Shown here one piece after another: positions 26,774-35,459 of a DNA stretch of 64,000 nt. The position numbers and the translations under genes were made by a program. The notes below the pieces were generated by a model, which had not been told where the DNA came from, made no database searches, and saw only the letters and a program-made list of their open reading frames with translations. The DNA lies in contig NZ_JHEG04000001.1 in the NCBI RefSeq assembly GCF_000760695.4, forward strand, positions 1,520,717 through 1,584,716. Direction: 5' to 3'. The stretch's first letter is position 1; each line of letters begins with the position of its first letter. Source of the stretch: Tolypothrix bouteillei VB521301 (GTDB lineage Bacteria > Cyanobacteriota > Cyanobacteriia > Cyanobacteriales > Nostocaceae).

Positions 26774-28207
26774 TTAACGAGACGGGGGAGGGGGTGCAAG
26801 TCTATTAAGTAACGTCGGGACGCCCGTCCAACTTAGAGTTTGCTGAAATTGAAGCGGTTGAGCAGCTCGCCAAACTAGAGGAGTTGCCAAAATCATTCCT
26901 GCTGCTACAGTTGCAACCCCAAACAGCCAAGGTGTTTGTCCTAACTGCATATGGGAAAAAGGGCGATGGCGGTGGAATAATTTATCGGTCAGCCATTCTG
27001 TTGTGACTTTAAAGTTACGAGCAGGGGTTGGTAGCAGTTCTAAGTATGTTGCTTCTCGAAGCAGATGACCGGGCTGACCTTTGATTTGGACTTTATTAAA
27101 TAAGTTAGCAACACCTTCGTTGAGCCCCAGTTTCATCAACGTACCGCGCATTTGGATTTGTACGGGAATGGTGGGTTTGTTTTGCCAAAAATACTGAAGA
27201 TTGCGAGCGATCGCAATTCCTTGCTGATAAGCCACTTGTGCTGTTGGTGGTTGGGGATTGTCGCTATCTGTTGCACAGTCTCCCGCCACAAAAACTTCTG
27301 GAAAATCAGGGAGTTGCAATGTCGGCGTCACCACAAGACGCCCTCGTTTGTCTCGCCTTTCTTCTGAAATTGGGAGTTCCTTCAACAGAGGGCTCGGAGC
27401 CGTACCCGCAGTCCAAGCGATTGTTCCAGCTTGTAAAACCCGTGTTCGATCTTGTTGGCTGTACTCTACACCATCGGCTTGAATTTTCGTGACAGCCGCA
27501 TCAAACACAAAATCTACAGGAATTACCCGACGTTTGAGCGCCCTTTGTGCTATACAACGCAAATCGCTGTTGACGTCTCCTTTAAGGATTTCACGACTGC
27601 GGTTAACTAAGACAACCCGAATTTCACTAGCATCACCGCCGAGCTCGTCGTACCAAATAGGCAACAAATCTGCTAATGTGCATGCCAGTTCTATACCTGC
27701 AGGTCCTGCTCCAATAATGGCAACAGTCAGCAGTAAACGCCGACGTTCTGGGTCTTGAGTTTGAACTGCCAAATGCAAGCAGTGTCGTAAGTGTTTTCGC
27801 AAAGCGATCGCTTCTGCACCATTTGTAAATGGCATTGCATACTCTGCTGCACCAGGAGTATTAAAATAAGTGGTTTTGCCACCCAGTGCTAGAACTAAGT
27901 TACTGTAGTCAAACACTTTTCCAGAAGCTACACTCACTTTGCGTTCGTGCAGATGAACCGATTTCACCGTGTCTTGCATAAAGGTGACACGGCTTCCTGC
28001 TAGAAGCTCTTTATAACGTGGATAAACCTGTTCGCTATGGAGTTCTCCGCTCAGAAGTTCATACAACAACGGTTTAAAACTGAAGCGATCGCGTTGTTCA
28101 ATAAGAATAATAGGATGCGAATAATTTTGATGGCTTAAGTGTAGAGCTGTGAACAGTCCAGCAAAGCCACCACCTAAGATGACTGTGGGATGAGATGCTT
28201 GCTGCAT
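26774..28207 (-). CDS. Type II NADH dehydrogenase (NDH-2) family FAD oxidoreductase
   Basis: 477 residues. A first dinucleotide fold, TVILGGGFAGLFTALHL (9-25), binds FAD, and a second, AIIGAGPAGIELACTLADL (about 162-180), binds NAD(P)H. A conserved VFVAGDCATDSDNPQPPTAQ segment gives the third FAD motif. The C-terminal hydrophobic stretch (about 430-455) likely attaches it to the thylakoid or plasma membrane, where NDH-2 enzymes pass electrons to quinone without pumping protons. The 5' region is packed with heptamer repeats (28214-28312), which may affect its expression. Confidence 0.9.
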   Translation of the reverse strand: MQQASHPTVILGGGFAGLFTALHLSHQNYSHPIILIEQRDRFSFKPLLYELLSGELHSEQVYPRYKELLAGSRVTFMQDTVKSVHLHERKVSVASGKVFDYSNLVLALGGKTTYFNTPGAAEYAMPFTNGAEAIALRKHLRHCLHLAVQTQDPERRRLLLTVAIIGAGPAGIELACTLADLLPIWYDELGGDASEIRVVLVNRSREILKGDVNSDLRCIAQRALKRRVIPVDFVFDAAVTKIQADGVEYSQQDRTRVLQAGTIAWTAGTAPSPLLKELPISEERRDKRGRLVVTPTLQLPDFPEVFVAGDCATDSDNPQPPTAQVAYQQGIAIARNLQYFWQNKPTIPVQIQMRGTLMKLGLNEGVANLFNKVQIKGQPGHLLREATYLELLPTPARNFKVTTEWLTDKLFHRHRPFSHMQLGQTPWLFGVATVAAGMILATPLVWRAAQPLQFQQTLSWTGVPTLLNRLAPPPPSR

Positions 28208-28213
28208 AAGACT

Positions 28214-28312
28214 TATATAAGCTAATGGCTGATGGCTGATGGCTGATGGCTGATGGCTGATAGCTAATGGCTGATAGCTGATGGCTGATAGCTGATGGCT
28301 GATGGCTGATGA
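28214..28312. repeat. Heptamer tandem array (GCTGATG-type, STRR)
   Basis: About 13 copies of a 7-bp unit (mostly GGCTGAT, some AGCTGAT or GGCTAAT) lie directly upstream of the NDH-2 start. Read on the minus strand it gives an artefactual open frame rich in Ser/Gln/Pro. STRR heptamers are known in heterocystous cyanobacteria. Confidence 0.85.
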
Positions 28313-28403
28313 CCAATCGCTAATTTCCCATTAGACTTCTCCAGAAATTAGATTTTCACCCAGACAAGGAAAGAAAGCGTTCAGCGTCTTTTTCTGATAT
28401 GTC

Positions 28404-28445
28404 TATTAGCTATTAGCCATTAGCCATTAGCCATTAGCTATTAGC
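28404..28445. repeat. Heptamer array (TTAGCCA/TTAGCTA, STRR)
   Basis: Tandem ATTAGCCATTAGCC-type repeats lie 55 bases past the end of the secreted-protein gene. They belong to the same family as the arrays at 15961, 41622, 50960 and 55548. Confidence 0.85.
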
Positions 28446-28500
28446 AAATCGTGAATGATTCTTCCCAATTGCGTAACTTATGTTATTTAGTTGCCTTGAG

Positions 28501-28860
28501 TTATTTCACTTCGTTAGGTTCAAACTTAGCGACTTTACCTTTTTTAACAGCGACGATAACGTCATAGGTTGAACAGTAAGAAAAAGTGGTATCGTTAGCT
28601 TTGTTATAAAGGTTAACAACGTGACCTGCTCCACCAGGCTGAATACCGATTGGCTCCAAATCTCCAAAAAAGAAACGACGCAGTTGATCGCCACTCCCAA
28701 TCTGACCCTTATTTTTAGTTAGTAACGCTACTTTCTGCTGTACGGATAATTCTTGGGCTGATGCTTGAACTAATAAAGGATTTATCGCTTTTAATGGTGC
28801 TTCCCATACTGTAAAAAAACCAGTTAAGGCAACTGTAGCTACTAAAGGGGCAAATTTCAT
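28501..28860 (-). CDS. Small secreted protein, unknown
   Basis: 119 residues. An N-terminal signal peptide (MKFAPLVATVALTGFFTVWE) and an AQA-type cleavage region near 33-36 are followed by a compact domain with SGDQLRRFFFGDLEPIG and two Cys-free strands, then SYCSTYDVIVAVKKGKV. It is probably periplasmic. The family is conserved-looking but not recognised. An SD-like GGAGAC lies before the ATG. Confidence 0.7.
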   Translation of the reverse strand: MKFAPLVATVALTGFFTVWEAPLKAINPLLVQASAQELSVQQKVALLTKNKGQIGSGDQLRRFFFGDLEPIGIQPGGAGHVVNLYNKANDTTFSYCSTYDVIVAVKKGKVAKFEPNEVK

Positions 28861-29522
28861 TTCTGTCTCCTGTTATCCCGGACATCTAAAGCTTCTCAGT
28901 AGCTACTGAAGTTCATCTGAACCTAAGCCATGATTTTCATGAATTTCTTCTTTAAGCTTATTTAGGATATTCTCAGCGTTTTCTCATTAAAATACTGAGG
29001 CATGAAGCCCCGTTACTTTAGTACGGGGTGCTGACATAAGTAAACTCAGAGCTTGCACCTCTGAGTACAAACCCAGCTCATATAAAAATATCCGCGATAA
29101 GGATACCTAATTTTTGCTGGCTTCTATCAATAAATCAAGGGTTTTCATTCAGTACTGTGTAATAAATTTACATCAAATTTTCTTGGTAAAAGCTGTGAGT
29201 AGAGTCATAACTTGGCTTATTCTTGAAGAATACCGCCTCTTCTAGAGGTGCGTGTGTCAAACTTGCATTTAGTGTTCTCTCAGCAAAAACTTATTCCAAA
29301 CAGAATGATGAAGAGCTAATATAAGAATTCTAAAGCAAGGATTAAATTGACAAAGAAAGGCAGAGGGCAAGAGGCAGAAGGCAGAAGGCAGATCTTTTGA
29401 AGCCTCTCACCTTGTAGGAGAGAGGTTTTGGGTGAGGTCTGTTTTGACTTCATCGAACTTACCCGAAGCACCAAACAAAAGTCCTATATAAGGATCTATA
29501 TTTTTATTGCGGTGATGTTATC
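28861..29522. other. Intergenic region, 662 bp, with transposon-end hairpins
   Basis: No gene. It holds two IS200/IS605-type hairpins (29001-29260), a CTCAGAG/CTCTGAG hairpin at 29044-29064, and a GGCAGAA repeat near 29360-29390 in front of the EamA gene. Confidence 0.6.
29001..29260 (+). mobile_element. Transposase-less IS200/IS605-like end pair (MITE/PATE candidate)
   Basis: The first hairpin, CCCCG-TAC-loop-GTA-CGGGG (29008-29028), resembles terminal hairpins of tnpB elements. The second, near 29231-29258 (GAATACCGCCTCTTCTAGAG), aligns with the right end of the tnpB element at 53669-53701. The stem differs by compensating changes (CCTC/GAGG against CCCC/GGGG), and a GTCAA tail follows in both. 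No transposase or tnpB lies between or beside them. The exact ends are not determined. Confidence 0.5.
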
Positions 29523-30581
29523 ATGACTAAACTAAAAAGACCGCATCGCTTAATTCCCAGAATTTCAGGACAAATATATCTCTGGCTGGCAATCCTAATT
29601 TTTGGAGCGTCTAGTGCAGTCACTCGCAAACTCACAGAAATTGGAGCAAAACATATTATAGATGGTCGCAATCCAATTTCCTTGTGTAATGTTTTATTCG
29701 TGGGCAACCTTTGTGCCTTAATAGTGCTGATTCTCATCTATGGGAGACAGTGGAACAAAGCTACTTTGAAACAATTATCACGGAAGGATTGGATCGGTTT
29801 AACAGCTGTCGCTATTTTATCAGGAGCGCTTGCCCCTGGGTTAATTTTCCAAGCACTGGCACTGACAGGGGTTAATAATGTCATCTTGGTTGGACGAGTG
29901 GAACCACCTTTAACTCTAGCTTTATCAATTTGGTTGCTTAAAGAACGGGTAAACTTTTGGGAGATTGCAGGGGCGATCGCAGGGTTTGTTGGTGTTGCGC
30001 TCACGATTGTCCTTCAGTCTCCTGGGGAATCAATGATGAATATGGGAGGTTTGCAAGTGGGTGTAGGCGAACTTCTGGTAGCCTTTGGTTCTGCAGCTGT
30101 AAGCGTTTCCACAATTATCGGTAAAAAATACCTCGATCGAATTCCTTTAGGAATCTACAGTATCTTTCGTACTGCTTTAGGAACTGTAATATTTTTCTTT
30201 CTTGCTTTGGGGCTTTACGGTCACAATCATTTTGCTGATGTACTCTCACCTTTCCTGTGGAAGTGGATGTTCCTTTATGGTGCGTTAATTGTTGTGGTTG
30301 GCCAATCATTTTGGATTAAAGGGCTGAGGAGTTCAACAGTGTCTATGGCTTCTTTAATCAGTTCCTTTACCCCTATTGCAGGAATTGTAGCAGCTTATTT
30401 CATCTTAGATGAAGCTCCTACTCTAGCTCAATATATCGGCGGTAGCGTTATTTTAATTGGCATTTTTTTAAGTCATCTTGGTATCCGTTATCAAGCGTCT
30501 CGCAGAAGTATGTTTTCCAAGGTAATTTCTACTCAAGCAGAACAAAAAGTAGAATCTGGTATGGGATTTAAGGGAATTTGA
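29523..30581 (+). CDS. EamA-family (DMT) transporter
   Basis: 352 residues with about ten helices in two EamA repeats (about 17-155 and 178-325). The conserved LKERVNFWEIAGAIAGFVGV ends repeat 1 and LDEAPTLAQYIGGSVILIGI ends repeat 2, the latter with the DMT EEPT-like motif. It is a plasma-membrane exporter or permease for small metabolites, substrate unknown. The insert at 33-55 (TRKLTEIGAKHIIDGRNPIS) is longer than usual. The GTGATGTT upstream gives no strong ribosome site. Confidence 0.85.
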   Translation: MTKLKRPHRLIPRISGQIYLWLAILIFGASSAVTRKLTEIGAKHIIDGRNPISLCNVLFVGNLCALIVLILIYGRQWNKATLKQLSRKDWIGLTAVAILSGALAPGLIFQALALTGVNNVILVGRVEPPLTLALSIWLLKERVNFWEIAGAIAGFVGVALTIVLQSPGESMMNMGGLQVGVGELLVAFGSAAVSVSTIIGKKYLDRIPLGIYSIFRTALGTVIFFFLALGLYGHNHFADVLSPFLWKWMFLYGALIVVVGQSFWIKGLRSSTVSMASLISSFTPIAGIVAAYFILDEAPTLAQYIGGSVILIGIFLSHLGIRYQASRRSMFSKVISTQAEQKVESGMGFKGI

Positions 30582-31135
30582 CAAAAATTTATTGTAATTC
30601 TAAAATTATAATGACAATTCTCAGAAATTTGCCTCAGATTCTCAGGCAAAGTTTAAATTTCTTTCAGGAAAAACTCATCGTTTTTTTTAAGAGAGATATT
30701 AGATTGTAATTATAGGCAAAAAACAAATTTATCTCATACAGATTCAAAAAAAGCTCGCGACATATACCTCACCTGCTCTCTCTGCCTGCTCTCCCCCTTA
30801 CTAAGGCTATGCATTAGTCAAATCTTTCTTTACAATCTTGAAACCCTTGGATAAAATCCATTCTGGACACTGAAATTTTCAGTAAGCTTGACAAAATGGC
30901 ACTTATTCGTCTCGCAAAAATCTCATTTTCATTGAAAATGAATAACGAACGAATAAGGGTTAGAAAAAATGTGAGTAATTACTCTCGTAAATGTTAAGAA
31001 AGATTTGGGTAATAGATAGCTTACTGAGGTGAGGCTTGGGGAGAGGTCTTATTCATAGAGCGTATTCTTTTTTAAAATTGATATTAGCTTGACTTATGAA
31101 ATTCAGATTAAAATATAGAGAGATAAGTTACTCCC
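30582..31135. other. Intergenic region, 554 bp, with nested palindrome
   Basis: No gene. A nested inverted repeat spans 30902-30957: outer arms CTTATTCGT and ACGAATAAG, inner hairpin TCATTTTC-ATT-GAAAATGA. It is 180 bp upstream of the two-component operon. The rest is AT-rich with short CT-rich repeats. Confidence 0.55.
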
Positions 31136-32269
31136 ATGATTTTTTTAGACAAATTAAAGCGAAAATTACCCAGAGTTATTGGTGAGAGGATCGATCCTTC
31201 ATCGCTACAATTTCGCCTAACTGTTGAAATCATTGTTATCTTTACAGTGGGATTTAGCAGTTTTACAATGTGGATGGGTTGGGAAATCAAACAGTTTCTC
31301 ATAATGAACGATCGACAATATAGTGTTTGTTATGATAATCAGAGGCTGTTGATTGCGATTCAAAATGTGGGAACTGTAAGCGTTCTGATATTTATTACGA
31401 CCGCAATTCTCACGTTTATATTCATCAGGCGATCGCTCTTCCCGTTACGACAAATGAATCAGTGGGTAATAACTTACGGTGCAGAACTGAAACAATATCC
31501 ATCTCAGTTACGTAGGACACCTAGCGAAGTGAAAGCACTCGCTCAAACTTGGAATGAATTGTTAGCAAGACTTTCAGAAGTGAAAGAACAACAGCAACAA
31601 TTTACCAACGACTTAGCGCACGAGTTACGGACTCCTCTAAGCATGGTTTATGCATATTTACAAAGAACTTTGCAACGCAGTCAAAATCTGACAGAATCGC
31701 AGAAAGAATCTTTGGCGATGGCTGTTTCGGATGCAGAACGAATGACTTATATCTTACAAGATTTACTTGAATTAGCACGAGCAGGTAGCAATGCAATGCC
31801 CTTGCAAGCGAAACCACTGATCTTAAATGATGCGATCGCAGATATAGTGCAAATGGCAGAAAAGTTTGACCATCGGGCAATCCAGCTAAAACTTGCCTCG
31901 TTTCCGATTAAAGTAAAAGCAGAACGGGATCGGCTCATGCAGGTGTTATACCATTTGATTGATAATGCGTTTCAATATTCGGATGTGGGAGAGACAGTGA
32001 CAGTGCAACTGGGTTGGGTAAATGGTTGGGCAGTGATTCAAGTGAGCGACAAGGGCTGTGGTATTCCCTTGTCCGAACAAGCCCGTATTTTTGAACCCTT
32101 TTACCGAGTCGATCCATCCCGTACCCGTTCGACTGGAGGAACGGGCTTGGGTCTACCGATAGTAAAACGCCTTGTGGAGAGTATGGGGGGTAATGTTGGT
32201 ATTTGCTCGGAACCCGGTCATGGTAGCACCTTTATTTTAAAATTACCTGCATTGGGAGAAAAAATATGA
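31136..32269 (+). CDS. Membrane sensor histidine kinase with deleted sensor loop
   Basis: 377 residues. TM1 is about 30-50 and TM2 about 75-100, separated by only about 25 residues instead of a sensory domain. HAMP-like linker, HisKA ([13 protein letters not shown], His near 165) and HATPase with [17 protein letters not shown] and GTGLGLPI are intact. It overlaps the downstream regulator gene by 4 bases (ATGA), so the pair is translationally coupled. Sensing probably involves the membrane or a partner protein. Confidence 0.9.
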   Translation: MIFLDKLKRKLPRVIGERIDPSSLQFRLTVEIIVIFTVGFSSFTMWMGWEIKQFLIMNDRQYSVCYDNQRLLIAIQNVGTVSVLIFITTAILTFIFIRRSLFPLRQMNQWVITYGAELKQYPSQLRRTPSEVKALAQTWNELLARLSEVKEQQQQFTNDLAHELRTPLSMVYAYLQRTLQRSQNLTESQKESLAMAVSDAERMTYILQDLLELARAGSNAMPLQAKPLILNDAIADIVQMAEKFDHRAIQLKLASFPIKVKAERDRLMQVLYHLIDNAFQYSDVGETVTVQLGWVNGWAVIQVSDKGCGIPLSEQARIFEPFYRVDPSRTRSTGGTGLGLPIVKRLVESMGGNVGICSEPGHGSTFILKLPALGEKI

Positions 32270-32940
32270 CAGCACATATCCTCCTGGTAGAAGATGAAGT
32301 TAAACTGGCACGATTTGTCGAATTGGAACTTAACAGCGAAGGATACAAAGTCAGTGTCGCCCATGATGGTATTACTGGTTTGACCTTAGCGCGGGAATCT
32401 TCACCAGATTTAGCAATTTTAGATTGGATGTTACCTGGGTTATCGGGCTTGGAACTTTGTCGGCGTTTGCGTGCGACTGGAAACAAAGTACCAGTGATTT
32501 TGCTGACAGCAAAAGATGAAGTCAGCGATCGCGTCGCCGGTTTAGATGCGGGTGCTGATGATTATGTAGTCAAACCTTTCAGTATTGAGGAATTGTTAGC
32601 CAGAATTCGCGCCCATTTGCGTCGCACTCAAGAAACAGAAGAAGAGTGGTTGCAGTTTGAAGACTTAAAGCTCAATCGCACCACACGTGAAGTTTTTCGA
32701 GGCAATCGAGCCATTGAGCTAACAGCAAAAGAGTTTGATTTATTGGAGTATCTCCTCAGCCATCCCCGTCAAGTATTTACCAGAGACCTCATTCTAGAGA
32801 AAGTTTGGGGCTATGATTTCATGGGAGATTCCAATATTATTGAAGTTTATGTCCGCTACCTGCGTCTTAAGCTTGAAGAAAATAATGAAAAGCGTTTGAT
32901 TCATACCGTGCGTGGGGTGGGATATGCCTTACGAGAGTAG
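32266..32940 (+). CDS. OmpR-family response regulator
   Basis: 224 residues. A receiver domain (1-115) has acidic residues near 9-11 (VEDE), phospho-acceptor Asp near 52 (AILDWMLPG), Thr/Lys positions ([12 protein letters not shown]). A winged-helix DNA-binding domain (about 125-222) has [16 protein letters not shown] and [22 protein letters not shown]. Cognate of the overlapping kinase gene. A strong inverted repeat follows the gene. Confidence 0.93.
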   Translation: MTAHILLVEDEVKLARFVELELNSEGYKVSVAHDGITGLTLARESSPDLAILDWMLPGLSGLELCRRLRATGNKVPVILLTAKDEVSDRVAGLDAGADDYVVKPFSIEELLARIRAHLRRTQETEEEWLQFEDLKLNRTTREVFRGNRAIELTAKEFDLLEYLLSHPRQVFTRDLILEKVWGYDFMGDSNIIEVYVRYLRLKLEENNEKRLIHTVRGVGYALRE

Positions 32941-32998
32941 TAGGACAAATTTAACAGCAGTTATCAATGATCACATAAAGAAACTACAGCATTATTTT

Positions 32999-33050
32999 CT
33001 TGTGGTACGGGTGTCCTCATGCATTGGTATTGGGACACCCGTACCACAAG
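32999..33050. terminator. 18-bp perfect inverted repeat
   Basis: CTTGTGGTACGGGTGTCC (32999-33016) pairs with GGACACCCGTACCACAAG (33033-33050) across a 16-base loop. It lies 58 bases past the regulator gene and 24 before the convergent AAA gene, so it may be a shared terminator. The same GGTACGGG...CCCGTACC structure is common as a repeat in cyanobacteria. Confidence 0.6.
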
Positions 33051-33074
33051 AACTGAGATTTTTCTCAATTATCC

Positions 33075-35102
33075 TTAGCTCGGTCTTGGAAAATGCAGTA
33101 CGTGCGGAGTCGCTGGAACTCCTGCGTTTAAAGGAGAATTGAGATGAACGCGATCGCGTCCTTGCCTTTTTGCTTGAAACAGTGCTTCTTCAGCAGAATT
33201 TATCAGTAAATCTGGTGAATTGTCAGAACCTGGCATGATAGATGCAACTCCAACGCTGATGCTTAATACTTCAGATGGCAATCCGTCGATACCCGGTAAG
33301 TTGTATGGAATTCCCAATGCTTTCACGCTATCTCGCATACTTTCCCCAAGTTGCAGCACTTCCATGGAATTCACGTAGGGCAATATAGCTGCAAATTTTG
33401 TACCCCCATAACGCAGCAGGCTGGATTGCTTTTGCTGAATGCACTGACTTATGGCACTGGCAATCTGTTGCAAAGCAGCATCTCCAGACACATAACCGTG
33501 TGTATCGTTGTACCACTTAAAATAATCGACTTCACATACAATCAGTGACAGGAGTAAAAACTCTTTTCTCCATTGCTGCCAAGACGCTTCAAGAGATTGC
33601 TTGATATAGGTACGACTGACACTTTGAAGTTGTGGCTCAACTTTGTTTGAAAGTTTGACTGGTTGTTTTTCCAGAGTTAATAGTTGCTGTGGAGCATCTG
33701 TATGTTTTTCTGTCAGTTGTTGGTTAAAATAAAGGCGATATAGCTGACAACTTGGTTTTGCTTGATTGCCATCTAGTTGAATTAAACCCATGCTTTCTAA
33801 TTTGAAGGCAGTCAGGGCATCTAAACGCACGCTTTCTTCAGTACTCACAACTTTTAAAAGTGCTGAGGCTAGTTCCGGTTGTTCTTGCACCAGCGCCAAA
33901 TGATTTCTCAAATGGTTGCTGTAAATACCAGCTGCTGTTGGAGATGTTTCCAACAACCGATTTAATGTCATTTCTTTACGATACAAATGATAAAATGCCA
34001 AGTTAATTAAATAGGGATGTCCCCCTACCATAACCATCAATTGTTGGCAGGCTTTGCTATCAATCCAATTCAATCCATAACGTGATGCTAAATCTTGCAC
34101 TTCCTCTAATGTAAACTGAGGCAGCTTAATTGACAGCCCAACATTAAAAGGAGATTGATTAATTTTGAGAGGAATGTGTATTTCGGTAGAATGAACTATC
34201 ACCAACCGTAGGTTTTGCCAAATTTCTACCGTCCGTCCCACTTCATGCCAAAATCGCAGCATGGACAAAAAATCATTGGCAATTTGGAGATGCTCAAAAA
34301 GTCTGTTAACTTCATTTAATGCTAAAACAATGGGAGCATTGATTTGTTCGAGCACATATTCCTCAAAATAAATTTTACAGCTAACCTTGCTCCCCATGTC
34401 TTCATCCCAGTAATCATCAAGCTTGTTGTTTAGGTTTAACTGTCTGCTAACATTGGCGCAAAACCAGCGCAAAAATTTATCGAGGGATGTAAATAGAGTT
34501 TCGTCTGTCTCCTGAAAGTCTATATAAGCAATTTTATATCTATCATTTTGGGCACAAGCTATCATGCGGTTGAGGAGCGAACTCTTGCCCATCTTTCTAG
34601 GGGCTTTAATACGGATAAGACATCCCGGTTTGCTAATCTCCTTGTATGCCAGTTCTTCTATCCGCAGGCGATTAACGTAGAGCGAAGAGTTTAGGGGGAC
34701 AGGTCCACCAGGGTACTCTATCTCTTCTGCCTTTGTATTTGTATATTTTTTTTCTTTATAAAAAGCATTATTTCCCACAGAATTTGCAGCTTTATTCTCG
34801 GGTGCTGTTTGTTTAAAGCTTTGCTGCGTGCTCTCCTTGGGCTCTCCTTGGTTTTGCTGATACCGTGCTAAAACAAGATGTAAATTTTTCTTGGTTACCC
34901 TTTGACCTATCGCTTCTGACAGGTCATGCCACAATTGAGAGCCAACCTCTTTGAAGTAATTGCTACCGTAGCCAGAGTCTTGCGCCATTTCACCATAACC
35001 TTTTCCCTGCCATGATTGGCGCAAAATAACTTGTTCAATGGGGCTAAGCTGTCTAGATAGTAATACTTGCTCGACAATATCTAGAACTATATCGTCATTC
35101 AT
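33075..35102 (-). CDS. HTH-AAA ATPase-GGDEF-like fusion protein
   Basis: 675 residues. Residues about 10-85 look like the HTH found at the N-terminus of cyanobacterial VMAP/NACHT-like AAA proteins (SPIEQVILRQSWQGKGYGEM). A linker follows, then an AAA_35-type ATPase domain (about 135-410) with Walker A IKAPRKMGKSSLL. A GGDEF-like domain (about 495-655) has VDYFKWYNDTHGYVSGDAA, but the signature is GGTKF (566-570) instead of GGDEF/GGEEF. It is therefore probably not an active cyclase. The last 20 residues (VPATPHVLHFPRPS) are encoded by a repeat-like segment. No neighbour suggests a partner. Confidence 0.82.
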   Translation of the reverse strand: MNDDIVLDIVEQVLLSRQLSPIEQVILRQSWQGKGYGEMAQDSGYGSNYFKEVGSQLWHDLSEAIGQRVTKKNLHLVLARYQQNQGEPKESTQQSFKQTAPENKAANSVGNNAFYKEKKYTNTKAEEIEYPGGPVPLNSSLYVNRLRIEELAYKEISKPGCLIRIKAPRKMGKSSLLNRMIACAQNDRYKIAYIDFQETDETLFTSLDKFLRWFCANVSRQLNLNNKLDDYWDEDMGSKVSCKIYFEEYVLEQINAPIVLALNEVNRLFEHLQIANDFLSMLRFWHEVGRTVEIWQNLRLVIVHSTEIHIPLKINQSPFNVGLSIKLPQFTLEEVQDLASRYGLNWIDSKACQQLMVMVGGHPYLINLAFYHLYRKEMTLNRLLETSPTAAGIYSNHLRNHLALVQEQPELASALLKVVSTEESVRLDALTAFKLESMGLIQLDGNQAKPSCQLYRLYFNQQLTEKHTDAPQQLLTLEKQPVKLSNKVEPQLQSVSRTYIKQSLEASWQQWRKEFLLLSLIVCEVDYFKWYNDTHGYVSGDAALQQIASAISQCIQQKQSSLLRYGGTKFAAILPYVNSMEVLQLGESMRDSVKALGIPYNLPGIDGLPSEVLSISVGVASIMPGSDNSPDLLINSAEEALFQAKRQGRDRVHLNSPLNAGVPATPHVLHFPRPS

Positions 35103-35459
35103 TTATTATGATTGGTGTATTTTTACTGAGATTTTTATATTACAATCCTATGACAGCTGCGTACTTTAACGCAAGCTGTGGAATATCTACTGAGATATTA
35201 CACGACTTAAGTCATTATGCTTCGCTTATCGAACCCATTAAGTTATTAGGCTTTTTTATGTTATTTTAGCGTTTCTGCTTATTCATATAAAGTTATCTCA
35301 TGTTTTTCTTGAACGACAATTGATACTTCTGTCTCTAGGTAGATTTCTATATTTAAACTTAGAATTTTTTAACTTTAATATTAACCGCTCAAGAATTGTA
35401 GCTATCAATACTATAAATGGTTAGCAGTTCCCCTACGAACCACTAACCCCCAATCAATT
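35103..35459. other. Intergenic region, 357 bp
   Basis: AT-rich, between two minus-strand genes. Contains the promoter region of the AAA fusion gene and probably the 3' end of pxcA. No gene or clear structure seen. Confidence 0.5.

Noticed and set aside
28098..28316. 72-codon minus-strand frame rich in Ser/Gln/Pro
   Set aside because: It translates the GCTGATG heptamer array and overlaps the NDH-2 start in another frame, so it is a repeat artefact.
28214..28445. Possible CRISPR array
   Set aside because: The unit is 7 bp with no unique spacers, so it is an STRR array.
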